DNA of 64,000 nt from Pedococcus aerophilus (GTDB lineage: Bacteria > Actinomycetota > Actinomycetes > Actinomycetales > Dermatophilaceae). The stretch is taken from contig NZ_BAAARN010000001.1 of the NCBI RefSeq assembly GCF_039532215.1, positions 1,473,942-1,537,941 on the forward strand. Direction: 5' to 3'. Position numbers and translations under genes: made by a program. The notes under the pieces are model-generated. The model did no database searches. It was not told the DNA's origin and was given only the letters and a program-made list of their open reading frames with translations. Numbering within the stretch: position 1 is the first letter of the stretch; each line of letters begins with the position of its first letter. Positions 22,583 to 31,463 of this stretch are shown here, one piece after another.

Positions 22583-23662
22583 CCTCGCGACGCCCACGCC
22601 CAACCGGTGGGCCTGCTGGAACGTCGAGATCATCGCGATGGTGGCCCCCGCGCCCTGGTTCTCGCTGCGGCCGCCCTCTTCGAGTCCGTCGCAGCCGCCA
22701 CCGCTGTCGCGGTCGTGCAGCGTCGTGCCGGAGGCGTTCGCGCCCTCGAACCAGGCCGCGCACCGGGCGACAGCCGCGCTCCAGCGCGGGTCGGCCGTCA
22801 CGTCGAACGCCCTGGCGCAGGCGTCGGCGAGGGCGGCGACGTCCGTCGGCTGCTCGCAGAACGGAGCCCGCGCCTCGCCGATCCCCCAGCCGTCGGCCGG
22901 GCAGACCGAGACGATCCCGTCCGTGGTCTCGGTCTCGAGGAGCCAGCTCAACATGGCCAACCCCTCCGTCAGCCACTTCCACACCCCGAGGAGCGACCCG
23001 GCTGCGAGCAACGTCTCGGCGAGCGCGGCATTGGCGTAGGTGAGGCGCGGCTCCGGCCAGTGCCAGCCCTCGACGTGTGCCGCCCGACGGCCCAGCAACG
23101 GGTCCGGTGGGGCGATCAGGGTGGCGGCATCCATCAGGAGGGTCCGGGCGACGACGTCGCGGGGGCGCACCGCGAGGACCTCGGCGGCCCCGAGCCCGGC
23201 GAACGCCATCGACCGCGTGGACGTCGACCGCAGCGCGGCACCACGCGTGAAGGACTCGAGGGCCCTCCAGTCACCGACCTCGGGCACGCGGGCGACGCCG
23301 GTGCCGAGAGCCCACAGCGCCCGGCCCCACGAGTCGTCCACGGCGGGGTGGTCGGACCACGAGCCGTCGGCGGCACGGCGGTTGCGGAAGGACCCTCCCT
23401 CGTCCTGCGCGTCGAGCACGAAGGTGAGGTAGGTCGACGCGAGGGCGGTCAGGGCTGCGGTGTGCGCCGGCTCACGGGCCGTGGTGACGAACGCCCGTGC
23501 GACGTCGTCGACGCAGTACCCCTCCTCACGCCTCGGCGTGGTCAGCTCGGCGAGCTCGAACAGGCCGATGTCGTCGGTCAGGTGGAACAGGTGTTGGAAC
23601 GAGACCGCCGCCGGGGTCGGGTCCGCCGGGGCGGAGGTGGCGAACGAGTGGGACGCGGACAT
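22580..23662 (-). CDS. unknown protein with six-hairpin-glycosidase-like fold
   Basis: 360 residues. Repeating amphipathic helices with aromatic motifs (GYCVDDVARAF, DDSWGRALWALG, YANAALAETLL, STFQQAHRLG) resemble alpha/alpha toroid glycosidase-type domains often annotated as glycosyltransferase-associated proteins. No catalytic pair can be assigned, and the usual mannoside-phosphorylase partner is not adjacent. ATG with AGGAAGG 8 nt upstream. Treat as function unknown. Confidence 0.6.
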   Translation of the reverse strand: MSASHSFATSAPADPTPAAVSFQHLFHLTDDIGLFELAELTTPRREEGYCVDDVARAFVTTAREPAHTAALTALASTYLTFVLDAQDEGGSFRNRRAADGSWSDHPAVDDSWGRALWALGTGVARVPEVGDWRALESFTRGAALRSTSTRSMAFAGLGAAEVLAVRPRDVVARTLLMDAATLIAPPDPLLGRRAAHVEGWHWPEPRLTYANAALAETLLAAGSLLGVWKWLTEGLAMLSWLLETETTDGIVSVCPADGWGIGEARAPFCEQPTDVAALADACARAFDVTADPRWSAAVARCAAWFEGANASGTTLHDRDSGGGCDGLEEGGRSENQGAGATIAMISTFQQAHRLGVGVAR

Positions 23663-23854
23663 GGGCGAGCCTTCCTGTCATCCCCGCGCCGACAGCCGAC
23701 GAGGAGCACAACCACCCGAGGGGGTGGTGACGTGCACGCACGGTGCGTCCGGGCCGGCGCGGCGTCCTCACGCGCTGGCTGTCGCGACGGTGCCCGTCGC
23801 GGTGCGCCCCGTCTCCTGACGGAACACCTGCCCCGACGGTAACACCCGGACGAC

Positions 23855-23890
23855 GAGAGGGGCCCCGACCTGGCGGTCGGGGGCCCTCTC
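23855..23890. terminator. terminator hairpin after tRNA-Tyr
   Basis: 16-bp arms around loop tggc with one mismatch (gagagggg... / ...ccctctc), starting 10 nt past the tRNA 3' end on the minus strand. Strong stem, no clear U-run. Confidence 0.75.
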
Positions 23891-23899
23891 CACACTCGG

Positions 23900-23980
23900 T
23901 GGCAGGTGAAGGATTCGAACCTTCGAAGCTTTCGCGATGGATTTACAGTCCACTCCCATTGGCCGCTCGGGCAACCTGCC
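23900..23980 (-). tRNA. tRNA-Tyr (GTA)
   Basis: Acceptor stem GGCAGGT / ACCTGCC with discriminator A at 23900; T-loop GGTTCGAATCC; anticodon GTA at 23946-23944; long variable arm as expected for class II tRNA-Tyr (81 nt). CCA is not encoded. A TATTCT hexamer lies about 14 nt upstream on the minus strand. Confidence 0.95.
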
Positions 23981-24071
23981 TTGGTGCGCGTGGAAGAATA
24001 GCAAGGACAACCGCGATTGCTGAAACCGGCGTCCGCCGCACCATGGCGACGCCCAGGAAGGACACGCCCCC

Positions 24072-24572
24072 ATGGCCGACAGCTCGTTCGACATCGTCAG
24101 CAAGATCGACCACCAGGAGGTCGCCAACGCGCTCAACAGCGCGGCCCGCGAGGTGGCCACGCGCTACGACTTCAAGAACGTCGGCGCCTCCATCGAGGCC
24201 AGCGGCGACGACAAGGTCGTCATCAAGGCCAACACCGAGGAGCGTGCCAACGCCGTCCTCGACGTCTTCCAGACGTGGCTGGTGAAGCGCAAGGTGTCGC
24301 TGAAGCACCTCGACGTCCCGGAGCGCGGACCGCAGCTCTCCGGCAAGGAGTACCGCCTCGAACTCGGCCTCCAGGAGGGCATCTCGCAGGAGAACGCCAA
24401 GAAGATCGGCAAGATCATCCGCGACGAGGCCCCGAAGTCCGTCAAGAGCCAGATCCAGGGCGACGAGCTGCGCGTGACGAGCAAGTCCCGCGACGACCTC
24501 CAGTCCGTCCAGGCGCTGCTCAAGGGCAAGGACGACCTGGACTTCGCGATCCAGTTCACCAACTACCGCTGA
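24072..24572 (+). CDS. YajQ family nucleotide-binding protein
   Basis: 166 residues, usual length. [20 protein letters not shown] at the N-terminus, YDFKNV and terminal FTNYR are YajQ hallmarks; two ferredoxin-like RNP domains. Members bind nucleotides, and some bind cyclic di-GMP (established for Xanthomonas homologues, not shown here). AGGAAGG lies 11 nt before ATG. Divergent from tRNA-Tyr; followed by a perfect hairpin. Confidence 0.9.
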   Translation: MADSSFDIVSKIDHQEVANALNSAAREVATRYDFKNVGASIEASGDDKVVIKANTEERANAVLDVFQTWLVKRKVSLKHLDVPERGPQLSGKEYRLELGLQEGISQENAKKIGKIIRDEAPKSVKSQIQGDELRVTSKSRDDLQSVQALLKGKDDLDFAIQFTNYR

Positions 24573-24580
24573 CCACCCCG

Positions 24581-24633
24581 CGACAGACGTGTGCCGCCGT
24601 GCCCGAGTAGGGCGCGGCGGCACACGTCTGTCG
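24581..24633. terminator. bidirectional terminator, 18-bp perfect stem
   Basis: Arms 24581-24598 and 24616-24633 (cgacagacgtgtgccgcc and its complement) with a 17-nt loop between convergent yajQ and the kinase gene. Confidence 0.8.
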
Positions 24634-24722
24634 TGGGATGGCCACGGGATCCCTTGCGGGACAGGCACATTCGCTGGACCAGGACCTCCGCGGGACGGGA
24701 ATGTCCGGCGTAGGAGGTCCGG

Positions 24723-25673
24723 TCAGGCCTCCATGGCGATCGTCGGGCCGCCGAGGTCCGGGAAGCGCAGCACCGATCCGTCGGAGTCGGTGTCCGGGGA
24801 GTCGTCGTTCCAGCCGTCGAGGGCGATCGCGAGGCCGAGGGCCAGACCGGCCATCTCGTGGTCGCCGATGCCGACGCGGCTGGCGACCTCACGGGCGTTG
24901 GCGGGACGGTCGGCCGGGTCCTTGGACAGGCAGGCGTTGACGAGGTCGGCGAGATCCCGCGGGACGTCGTCCGGCAGCGGCGGGGGCGGCTCGTTGACGT
25001 GGCTCAGCGCAGTGGCGACCGGCGTGCCGCGGTCGAACGGGCGCTGCCCCGTGAGCATCTCGTGGGCGACCACCCCGAGGGCGTAGAGGTCGCTGGCACC
25101 GGTCGCCGCCTCGCCGAGCGCCTGCTCGGGGCTGATGTAGTGCGGGGTGCCGAGCATCTCGCCGACGCGGGTGTGACCTGCTGCGTCCAGGGCCCGGGCG
25201 ATCCCGAAGTCGGTGAGCTTCACCAGGCCGTCGGGCCGGACGAGGATGTTGGCGGGCTTGACGTCCCGGTGCACGACCCGGGCCTCGTGGGCCACCCCGA
25301 GGGCGAGCGCGGCCTGACCGAGCAGCGACCGTACCTCCGGCGGGGGCAGGGCACCGCGGCGCCGCAGCAGCAGCGACAGGGGCTCACCCTTGACGAGCTC
25401 CATGACGAGGAAGGCGAGACCGTCGTCCTCGCCGTAGTCGAAGAGGGTGGCGATGTTGGTGTGCAGCAGGGCTGCGGAGTGCACCGCCTCGTCGCGGAAG
25501 CGCTTGGCGAACAGCTCCTCGTGACCGGTGTCGGGACGCATCACCTTGATGGCCACCGAGCGCTGGAGCACCTGGTCGGCACCGGCCCAGACGTCGGCCA
25601 TGCCGCCGGATGCGATGCGGGCCCCCAGGACGTAACGGTCGCCGAGGACGAACCCCTCAGACAACCTGTTCAC
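24723..25673 (-). CDS. Ser/Thr protein kinase (Hanks type), soluble
   Basis: 316 residues from GTG 25673. Glycine loop RIASGGMADVW, VAIKVM lysine, catalytic loop VVHRDVKPANIL, DFG and a GTPHYISPEQ activation segment are intact. Unlike PknB types there is no transmembrane helix or PASTA domain; only a 50-residue tail follows the kinase fold. GTG 25673 has GGAG 8 nt upstream; ATG 25727 (18 residues longer) with GAGG 8 nt upstream is equally possible. The substrate is unknown and no phosphatase is adjacent. Confidence 0.85.
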   Translation of the reverse strand: MNRLSEGFVLGDRYVLGARIASGGMADVWAGADQVLQRSVAIKVMRPDTGHEELFAKRFRDEAVHSAALLHTNIATLFDYGEDDGLAFLVMELVKGEPLSLLLRRRGALPPPEVRSLLGQAALALGVAHEARVVHRDVKPANILVRPDGLVKLTDFGIARALDAAGHTRVGEMLGTPHYISPEQALGEAATGASDLYALGVVAHEMLTGQRPFDRGTPVATALSHVNEPPPPLPDDVPRDLADLVNACLSKDPADRPANAREVASRVGIGDHEMAGLALGLAIALDGWNDDSPDTDSDGSVLRFPDLGGPTIAMEA

Positions 25674-25748
25674 GCTGCGAGCTCCACGAGGAGACCTCCA
25701 TCGACCGAGGTGTACGTCGATTGACATCTCAAGAACCTCGCGACCCCC

Positions 25749-25754
25749 ATCGTA
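25749..25754 (-). promoter_or_regulatory. possible -10 (TACGAT) of the kinase gene
   Basis: TACGAT on the minus strand, giving a start about 25742, i.e. 15 or 69 nt of leader depending on the start codon. No matching -35 found. Confidence 0.4.
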
Positions 25755-25886
25755 AGCCCCGGCGGGGCAAACCGCGCGCCAAAGGCGACGGTCCCATCCA
25801 GCCGCTGACCTGCGAGGACACCGTTCGTCCCACCCGTCACAGCGGGTGGCCGCAGGTGAGCGCGCCCGGATGTCCGGGCCCGCGGC

Positions 25887-28358
25887 TCAGCCGAAGGTGA
25901 GGCGGGACCGCAGGGCCTCCCCCAGCTCGGACATCGCGTCGACGATGCCCCGGCGCACGGCGGGCGTGAGGTCGTCGCGCTCCAGGGCCGCCCGGCTCAG
26001 GTCGGCCGTGGCCTCCTCGACGACCCGCGACGGGAAGCCCAGCGAGGCCACCCGCGCCAACGCGTCGTCGCCGACCCACTCGGCCATGGCCGGGACGTCG
26101 GTGAAGTAGCGCGCGGCATACGGTCGGAGCACGTCGAGGTCACCGGACGACCAGAAGCCCTGCGCGAGCGCGTTGAGCTCGTAGTTGGAGCGCTGGCGGT
26201 TGGTCGTGATCTCCGCCCAGGCCCAGGCCTTGGCCTCCTCGTCCGGCATCGACGCGGCCGCCATGAGGGCGCTCAGGCGGCCCTGGAGGGTGTCGTCGCG
26301 CTCCCGGGTCGCCTCGATGAGCTCGCGGCCGGCCAGCCCGTGCGACGCGAGGTTGCGCACCACGATCCAGCCGAAGTCGGAGTCCGCCTCCAGGCCGGCC
26401 GGTCGCCGGTCCCCGGCGGCCCAGGCCCGCAGCAGCTCCTCGTCGGCAGAGGTGCGGGCAACGGCGCGGGCGGCGACGAGGGCCCGGGTCGAGCCGGGGG
26501 TCGCGGCCTCGAGGACCGCCGCCGCGGCACCGGCCACGACCTGCTCCGCGGCGTCCTGCTCCTCGTGCGGCAGGAAGGTCGGGATGATCCGCCCGAGGAG
26601 GCTGCCCGCCGACCTGTTGAGGATCGAGGCGTTGTCCTCGTGCGGCCACGCCGCGCCCACCGTGCGGACCATGACACGGGGGTCGACGGTGCCGAGGCAG
26701 ACGCCGTCGACCAGCGAGACCCACACCACGGCACGCGCCTGCGGGTCGGGCACCTGGGCGAGCTGCTCCGGCAGCGCCTCGATCGAAGCGGGGTCGAGGG
26801 TCACCGTGGCCCAGGTGAGGTCGCCGGCGTTGGGGACGACGAGGTCCGCCTGGGCCGCAGCGAGCCCGTCGACCTGCGTCGCGTCCCCCTCCGTCGTCAC
26901 AGGGAGGCGGAAGGTCTCCCGACCCTCGCTGAAGCCGGCGACGTCGAAGGTGTGCGGGCGGTCGGCGGGGAAGGCCTCCGGGACCGTGCGGTTCACGGTG
27001 CCCGTCGCGCGGTCCAGGGAGATGACGTCGACGCCTGCGGTGAGGAGCCACGCACGGGTCCAGGCGGCCAGGTCCTTGCCGCTCGCACGCTCCATGAAGC
27101 CCATGAAGTCGGCCAGCGTGCCGTTGCCGAACGAGTGCTCACGCAGGTAGGCCGAGACCCCGGCGATGAACGCGTCGTCACCGATGTGCGCGATGAGCTG
27201 CCGCAGCGTGGCCGCGCCCTTGGCGTAGGAGATGCCGTCGAAGTCCTGGAGCGCGGACTGGGCGTCGAGGGCGGCCGAGCCGGCGACCGGGTGCGTCGAG
27301 GGGGTGCGCTCCGCTGCATACCCCCACGCCTTGCGGGCCATGGTCGAGTCCACCCACGCCTCGGTGCCGAACTCGGTCGCGGCGTCGAGCGTGCGGTGCG
27401 ACATGTACTCCGCGAACGACTCGTTGAGCCACAGGTCGTCCCACCACTGCATCGTCACGAGGTCGCCGAACCACATGTGCGCCATCTCGTGGGCGATGGT
27501 GTTGGAGCGGGTGAGGATCTCGTCGCGGGCCGCTGCTCCACGGAAGACGTAGACGTCACGGAACGTGACGCAGCCGGGGTTCTCCATGGCACCGGCGTTG
27601 AACTCGGGAACGAAGACCTGGTGGTACTCCCCGAACGGGTACCGGATGCCGAAGAGCTGGTGGTAGTAGTCGAAGCTCGCCTTGGTGACCTCCAGCATCT
27701 GGGGCGCCCCGTGCTCGAGGGCCTCCTTGAGCGAGGCGCGGGCGTGGATGCCCAGCGGTATGCCGTCGTGCTCGTCGCGCACGGACGCGTAGGGCCCGGC
27801 GCAGACCGTGACGAAGTATGTCGCGAGCGGCTTGGTCTCGGCGAGCTCCCAGCGCCCCGGGGCGACCTTCGTGGCCGCGCCGTTGCCGAGGACGGTCCAC
27901 GCCTCGGGGGCGGCGACGGTCACGGCATAGGGGGCCTTGAGGTCTGGCTGGTCGAAGCAGGCGAACACGCGCGGCCCTGCATCGAGGAAGAGGTGGCCGT
28001 AGACGTAGTGCTCACCGTCGGCGGGGTCCACCGCGCGGTGCAGCCCCTGGCCGTCGCGGCTGTAGGCCATCTGGGCCTCGACCTCGAGCACGTTGTCGGC
28101 AGCGAGGTCGCTCAGCGTGACGCGTCCGTCGGTGAGGGTCGACACGTCGACCGGCTGACCGTTGAGCACCATCGAGCGCAGCTCTGCGGGCTTGACGTCG
28201 ACGAACGTCGAGCCGCCCGGCTCCTTGCAGGAGAACGCGATCCGCGTCGTGGAGCCGAAGTGCTCGTCCCCCTGGTCGAGGTCGAGGTCGACCTGCATCC
28301 GCGACACCTCCAGCAGTGCTGAGCGTTCGCGGGCTTCGGACCGGGTGAGGGACGGCAT
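25887..28358 (-). CDS. pepN: aminopeptidase N (M1 family)
   Basis: 823 residues. The exopeptidase motif GAMEN and zinc motif HEMAH (H290-H294) with the third ligand E313 in LNESFAEY are intact, followed by a long ERAP1-like C-terminal helical domain. It removes N-terminal residues from peptides in the cytoplasm. Start chosen at ATG 28358 (PSLTRSEARERS is typical of the family); no Shine-Dalgarno is seen, and TTGAAT lies 6 nt upstream, so leaderless expression is possible. Confidence 0.95.
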   Translation of the reverse strand: MPSLTRSEARERSALLEVSRMQVDLDLDQGDEHFGSTTRIAFSCKEPGGSTFVDVKPAELRSMVLNGQPVDVSTLTDGRVTLSDLAADNVLEVEAQMAYSRDGQGLHRAVDPADGEHYVYGHLFLDAGPRVFACFDQPDLKAPYAVTVAAPEAWTVLGNGAATKVAPGRWELAETKPLATYFVTVCAGPYASVRDEHDGIPLGIHARASLKEALEHGAPQMLEVTKASFDYYHQLFGIRYPFGEYHQVFVPEFNAGAMENPGCVTFRDVYVFRGAAARDEILTRSNTIAHEMAHMWFGDLVTMQWWDDLWLNESFAEYMSHRTLDAATEFGTEAWVDSTMARKAWGYAAERTPSTHPVAGSAALDAQSALQDFDGISYAKGAATLRQLIAHIGDDAFIAGVSAYLREHSFGNGTLADFMGFMERASGKDLAAWTRAWLLTAGVDVISLDRATGTVNRTVPEAFPADRPHTFDVAGFSEGRETFRLPVTTEGDATQVDGLAAAQADLVVPNAGDLTWATVTLDPASIEALPEQLAQVPDPQARAVVWVSLVDGVCLGTVDPRVMVRTVGAAWPHEDNASILNRSAGSLLGRIIPTFLPHEEQDAAEQVVAGAAAAVLEAATPGSTRALVAARAVARTSADEELLRAWAAGDRRPAGLEADSDFGWIVVRNLASHGLAGRELIEATRERDDTLQGRLSALMAAASMPDEEAKAWAWAEITTNRQRSNYELNALAQGFWSSGDLDVLRPYAARYFTDVPAMAEWVGDDALARVASLGFPSRVVEEATADLSRAALERDDLTPAVRRGIVDAMSELGEALRSRLTFG

Positions 28359-28410
28359 GGACCGATTCAACCAGCCCTGCCACCGGGGGGACCGACACCC
28401 CCGGGACAGA

Positions 28411-28447
28411 CCGAGGCCCCCGACCAAGAACTGGTCGGGGGCCTCGG
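28411..28447 (-). terminator. terminator after csp
   Basis: 16-bp perfect stem (ccgaggcccccgacca and complement), loop agaac, 24 nt past the cold-shock gene stop on the minus strand and before pepN. Confidence 0.8.
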
Positions 28448-28470
28448 CGAAATCACCGGTTGCGGTGGTC

Positions 28471-28674
28471 TCAGATGACGCGGACCTTCTCGGCCTGCGG
28501 GCCCTTGGGGCCCTGCGTGATGTCGAACTCCACGCGCTGTGCCTCGTCGAGCGAGCGGTAGCCGCTGGACTCGATCGCGCTGTAGTGCACGAAGACGTCG
28601 GGGCCGCCGCCGTCCTGCTCCACGAAGCCGAAGCCCTTCTCAGCGTTGAACCACTTGACAGTTCCCTGTGCCAT
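28471..28674 (-). CDS. cold-shock protein
   Basis: 67 residues, typical CspA length. RNP1 KGFGFV and RNP2 VFVHYSAI motifs are present; [11 protein letters not shown] start is diagnostic. Binds single-stranded RNA/DNA as a chaperone. ATG 28674 has an AGGAACG site. The leader is long (about 145 nt to a TATGGT hexamer) and carries a terminator-like hairpin. Confidence 0.95.
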   Translation of the reverse strand: MAQGTVKWFNAEKGFGFVEQDGGGPDVFVHYSAIESSGYRSLDEAQRVEFDITQGPKGPQAEKVRVI

Positions 28675-28760
28675 GGGATTTCTCGTTCCTGTTGGCCGAG
28701 GTGGGTCGCGGACGCGACTCACCAGCTGCGCACACCACCACGACACGGAACAAGCCGCTG

Positions 28761-28789
28761 AAGAAAAAAGGCCCGCACACTGGCGGGCC
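28761..28789 (-). terminator. intrinsic terminator-like hairpin upstream of csp
   Basis: On the minus strand GGCCCGC-loop-GCGGGCC (28789-28770) is followed by TTTTTTCTT (28769-28761). It is the only hairpin with a real U-run noticed here. It lies 87 nt before csp and downstream of a possible csp promoter: attenuator, or end of htpX mRNA. Confidence 0.7.
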
Positions 28790-28802
28790 CACTCAGACGA
28801 GG

Positions 28803-28820
28803 AACTGCAACTGCAACTGC
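28803..28820. repeat. hexamer tandem repeat (AACTGC)x3
   Basis: Three exact copies of aactgc end to end, at the predicted csp transcription start and just ahead of the U-run hairpin. Confidence 0.8.
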
Positions 28821-28824
28821 GTCA

Positions 28825-28830
28825 ACCATA
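28825..28830 (-). promoter_or_regulatory. possible -10 (TATGGT) of csp
   Basis: TATGGT on the minus strand with a start expected near 28818; the -35 region is weak (gtggca at 17-nt spacing). Confidence 0.4.
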
Positions 28831-28931
28831 CCGCGTCGGGGACCGTTTGCCACATCGCCCCCGCACGGCCTGTCGGACGCACCCGGACGGCTTCGGTGGA
28901 AGCATCGCGAGAACGTCCGACAGGCGCGGAC

Positions 28932-29807
28932 TCAGCTCTGGCGGAAGCCGTACGCCTGCTGCTCGAGGCGGGCGATGCGCTCGGTCATCGGGGGGTGCGT
29001 CGAGAAGAAGCGCGAGACGTCCTGGGGCCGGAACGGGTTGGCGATCATCATGTGGCTCGAGTTCTGGATGGCCGGCGTCGGCTGGAGGGGTGCGCGGGCG
29101 ACACCGCTCTCGAGCTTGCGCAGGGCCGACGCGAGGGCTAGCGGGTCGCCGGTGAGACGGGCACCGTCCTCGTCCGCGTCGTACTCGCGGGTCCGGCTGA
29201 TCGCCATCTGGATGATCATCGCGGCGAACGGTGCGAGCAGCGCCATCGCCAGCAGTGCCAACGGGTTCGGGCGGTCCTCGTCGTTCCCGCCGCCACCGAA
29301 CATGCTCGTGAACATGAGCATCTGCGCGACCGAGGTGATGACACCGGCGACTGCCGCGGCGATCGAGCCGGTGAGGATGTCGCGGTTGTAGACGTGCATG
29401 AGCTCGTGGCCGAGGACACCGCGCAGCTCCCGCTCGTCGAGGAGCCCGAGGATGCCCTCGGTGCAGCAGACCGCGGCGTTCTCGGGGTTGCGGCCGGTCG
29501 CGAAGGCGTTGGGCGCCGGGGTGGGGCTGATGTAGAGGCGGGGCATCGGCTTGCCTGCGGCCGTGGAGAGCTCACGGACGATCCGGTACATCGCGGGCGC
29601 CTGGGCCTCGCTGACGGGGTAGGCGTGCATCGCCTTGATCGCCAGCTTGTCGGAGTTCCAGTAGCCGTAGAACGTCATGCCGACGCCGAAGAGGGCGAAG
29701 AGCCAGATGTACCTGCCGCCGCCGATGACCGAACCCATGGCCAGAAGGACGGCGAAGATCCCGCCGAACAGGGCCGCGGTCTTGAGTCCGTTGAAGTGGT
29801 TGTGCAT
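28932..29807 (-). CDS. htpX: HtpX-type membrane zinc protease
   Basis: 291 residues. Two N-terminal membrane helices (about 10-50), zinc motif HELMH (H134-H138), further hydrophobic segments after it, and the third ligand region REYDADEDGA. HtpX degrades misfolded membrane proteins. It starts only 39 bp after nuoN on the same strand, with GAGG 6 nt before ATG, so it may be the last gene of the nuo transcript. That would put membrane quality control beside a ten-subunit membrane complex. Confidence 0.92.
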   Translation of the reverse strand: MHNHFNGLKTAALFGGIFAVLLAMGSVIGGGRYIWLFALFGVGMTFYGYWNSDKLAIKAMHAYPVSEAQAPAMYRIVRELSTAAGKPMPRLYISPTPAPNAFATGRNPENAAVCCTEGILGLLDERELRGVLGHELMHVYNRDILTGSIAAAVAGVITSVAQMLMFTSMFGGGGNDEDRPNPLALLAMALLAPFAAMIIQMAISRTREYDADEDGARLTGDPLALASALRKLESGVARAPLQPTPAIQNSSHMMIANPFRPQDVSRFFSTHPPMTERIARLEQQAYGFRQS

Positions 29808-29846
29808 GTCTGCCTCAACGCTCCCTTTCGTGCGCGCGTTCCCTCG

Positions 29847-31463
29847 TCAGCCGAGCAGGCCGAGCACGAGCTGCGGCAGGACGCTGGCAGCGACGAGGAC
29901 GGCCCCCGACAGCAGCAGGGCCGCGAGCGCGGGGCGCGGCACCGGGCCGTCGACCAGCTCCGCCAAGGACTCGTCGCCGTCGTCCGTGGCTCCGGTCGCG
30001 GGGGCGGGATCGCGCAGCAGGACGGCGAACCAACGCAGGTAGACGGCGATGCCGAGGACGGCGTTGGCCACCGCGACCAGCGCGAGCAGCCACTGCTCGT
30101 CCCCCACCACCGGCCGCAGGGCGACGACCTTGGCCACGAGGCCGAGGACGCCGGGCGGCAGCCCGGCGAGGGACAGCAGGGCCAGCCCGAGCGCGCCACC
30201 GAGGACGGGGCGCGAGCGCAGCAGCCCCGTGTATGCCGCGAGCGTCCGACCGCGCGACGGCGCGGTGCCGCCCGGCGTGCGGGCGACGAGGTGGACGACG
30301 ACGAAAGCGACGAGCGTCGCCACGACGTAGGCGAGCAGGTAGGAGCCCGACGCCTGGGCCGCCTGCGACGTCGCGACGGACAGGGGCAGGACCACCCAGC
30401 CGGCTTGGGCGATGGTCGACCACGCGAGCAGCCGCACGGGGTCGTCCTGGACCAGGGCGACGAGGTTGCCCACCGTCATCGAGACGGCGGCCACGATGCC
30501 GACGACGACGAGCACGGGGGCCGCACCACCGGCGGCGGGTCCACCGGCACTGGCCGCGGAGGCGAGCGGCCCGAGGACCACGAGCAGGGCGGCGAGCGCG
30601 GCGACCTTCGACGTGGCCGCGAGGAAGGTCGCGACGGGCTCGGTGCCGCCCGCGTAGGCCTGCGGGGTCCAGACGTGGAAGGGGACGAGCGAGAGCTTGA
30701 AGCCGACCCCGGCGAGGAGGAACAGCAGCCCCAGCAGCAGGACGGCCCGGCGGTCGGCATCGGCGAGAGCCGTGGCAGCAGCCGCACCGGAGAACACCGC
30801 CTCACCCGTCGAGAGCAGCCAGAGCGCAGCGCCCAGCACGACGAGCGCGAACGACACGAGCGAGGTCGTCAGCAGGGCGAGCGCTCCGCGGCCCGCCTCC
30901 GGGGTGGCACGCAGGGCGACGAGCGCGATGGCCGGCAGGGTGGCCAGCTCGAGCGCCACCAGCCACGACCCGAGGTCGTGGGCGGCAGCGACGCCCGCCG
31001 CCCCGGCTGTGGCGGCGAGGACGAGCGACACCAGGACCGCGGGGCCACCGCGCAGCGGCGGGTCCTCCGACGGCGAGTCGCCCGACGGCACGTCGTCCCT
31101 CACGCTTCCGGCGGCCTCCCGCGCCGGCCAGGCGAGCAGGAGCACGACCAGGGCGGCCAGCAGTCCGGCGACCTGGAGGGCCCCGGCCACCGGACCGGCC
31201 TCGTAGAGGCAGGCACCGTCGGGGGCGGGCAGGCACAGCGAGCGCCGTGGGCTGGCGGCCGATCCCAGAGCCGTCGGGAACGCCAGGGCGGCGCCGACGA
31301 CAAGCGCGAGCACACCGATGAGGGAGTGCAGGCGGGCGAGGCGCGGTGCGACCGCGTCGACGACGAGCACGAGCACGGCACCGGCGGCGGGTGCGAGCAC
31401 CGGGCCCAGCACGAGCCAGTCGAGGCTGGCCACCTGCCCGGCGGTGACGACGGTGTGGCTCAC
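29847..31463 (-). CDS. nuoN: NADH-quinone oxidoreductase subunit N
   Basis: 538 residues, about 14 membrane helices, antiporter-like proton channel subunit. Typical motifs: FKLSLVPFHVWTPQAYAG and LAWSTIAQAGWV. GTG start overlaps the nuoM stop (GTGA). Last nuo gene of this cluster; the C-terminus of a different nuoN lies at 63682-64000. Confidence 0.92.
   Translation of the reverse strand: MSHTVVTAGQVASLDWLVLGPVLAPAAGAVLVLVVDAVAPRLARLHSLIGVLALVVGAALAFPTALGSAASPRRSLCLPAPDGACLYEAGPVAGALQVAGLLAALVVLLLAWPAREAAGSVRDDVPSGDSPSEDPPLRGGPAVLVSLVLAATAGAAGVAAAHDLGSWLVALELATLPAIALVALRATPEAGRGALALLTTSLVSFALVVLGAALWLLSTGEAVFSGAAAATALADADRRAVLLLGLLFLLAGVGFKLSLVPFHVWTPQAYAGGTEPVATFLAATSKVAALAALLVVLGPLASAASAGGPAAGGAAPVLVVVGIVAAVSMTVGNLVALVQDDPVRLLAWSTIAQAGWVVLPLSVATSQAAQASGSYLLAYVVATLVAFVVVHLVARTPGGTAPSRGRTLAAYTGLLRSRPVLGGALGLALLSLAGLPPGVLGLVAKVVALRPVVGDEQWLLALVAVANAVLGIAVYLRWFAVLLRDPAPATGATDDGDESLAELVDGPVPRPALAALLLSGAVLVAASVLPQLVLGLLG

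Noticed and set aside
24581..24633. Structured small RNA between yajQ and the kinase
   Set aside because: A single long stem between convergent genes is better explained as a terminator; no promoter seen.
28340..28370. Leaderless promoter TTGAAT for pepN
   Set aside because: It lacks the A at position 2 common to the other hexamers; noted in the gene entry only.
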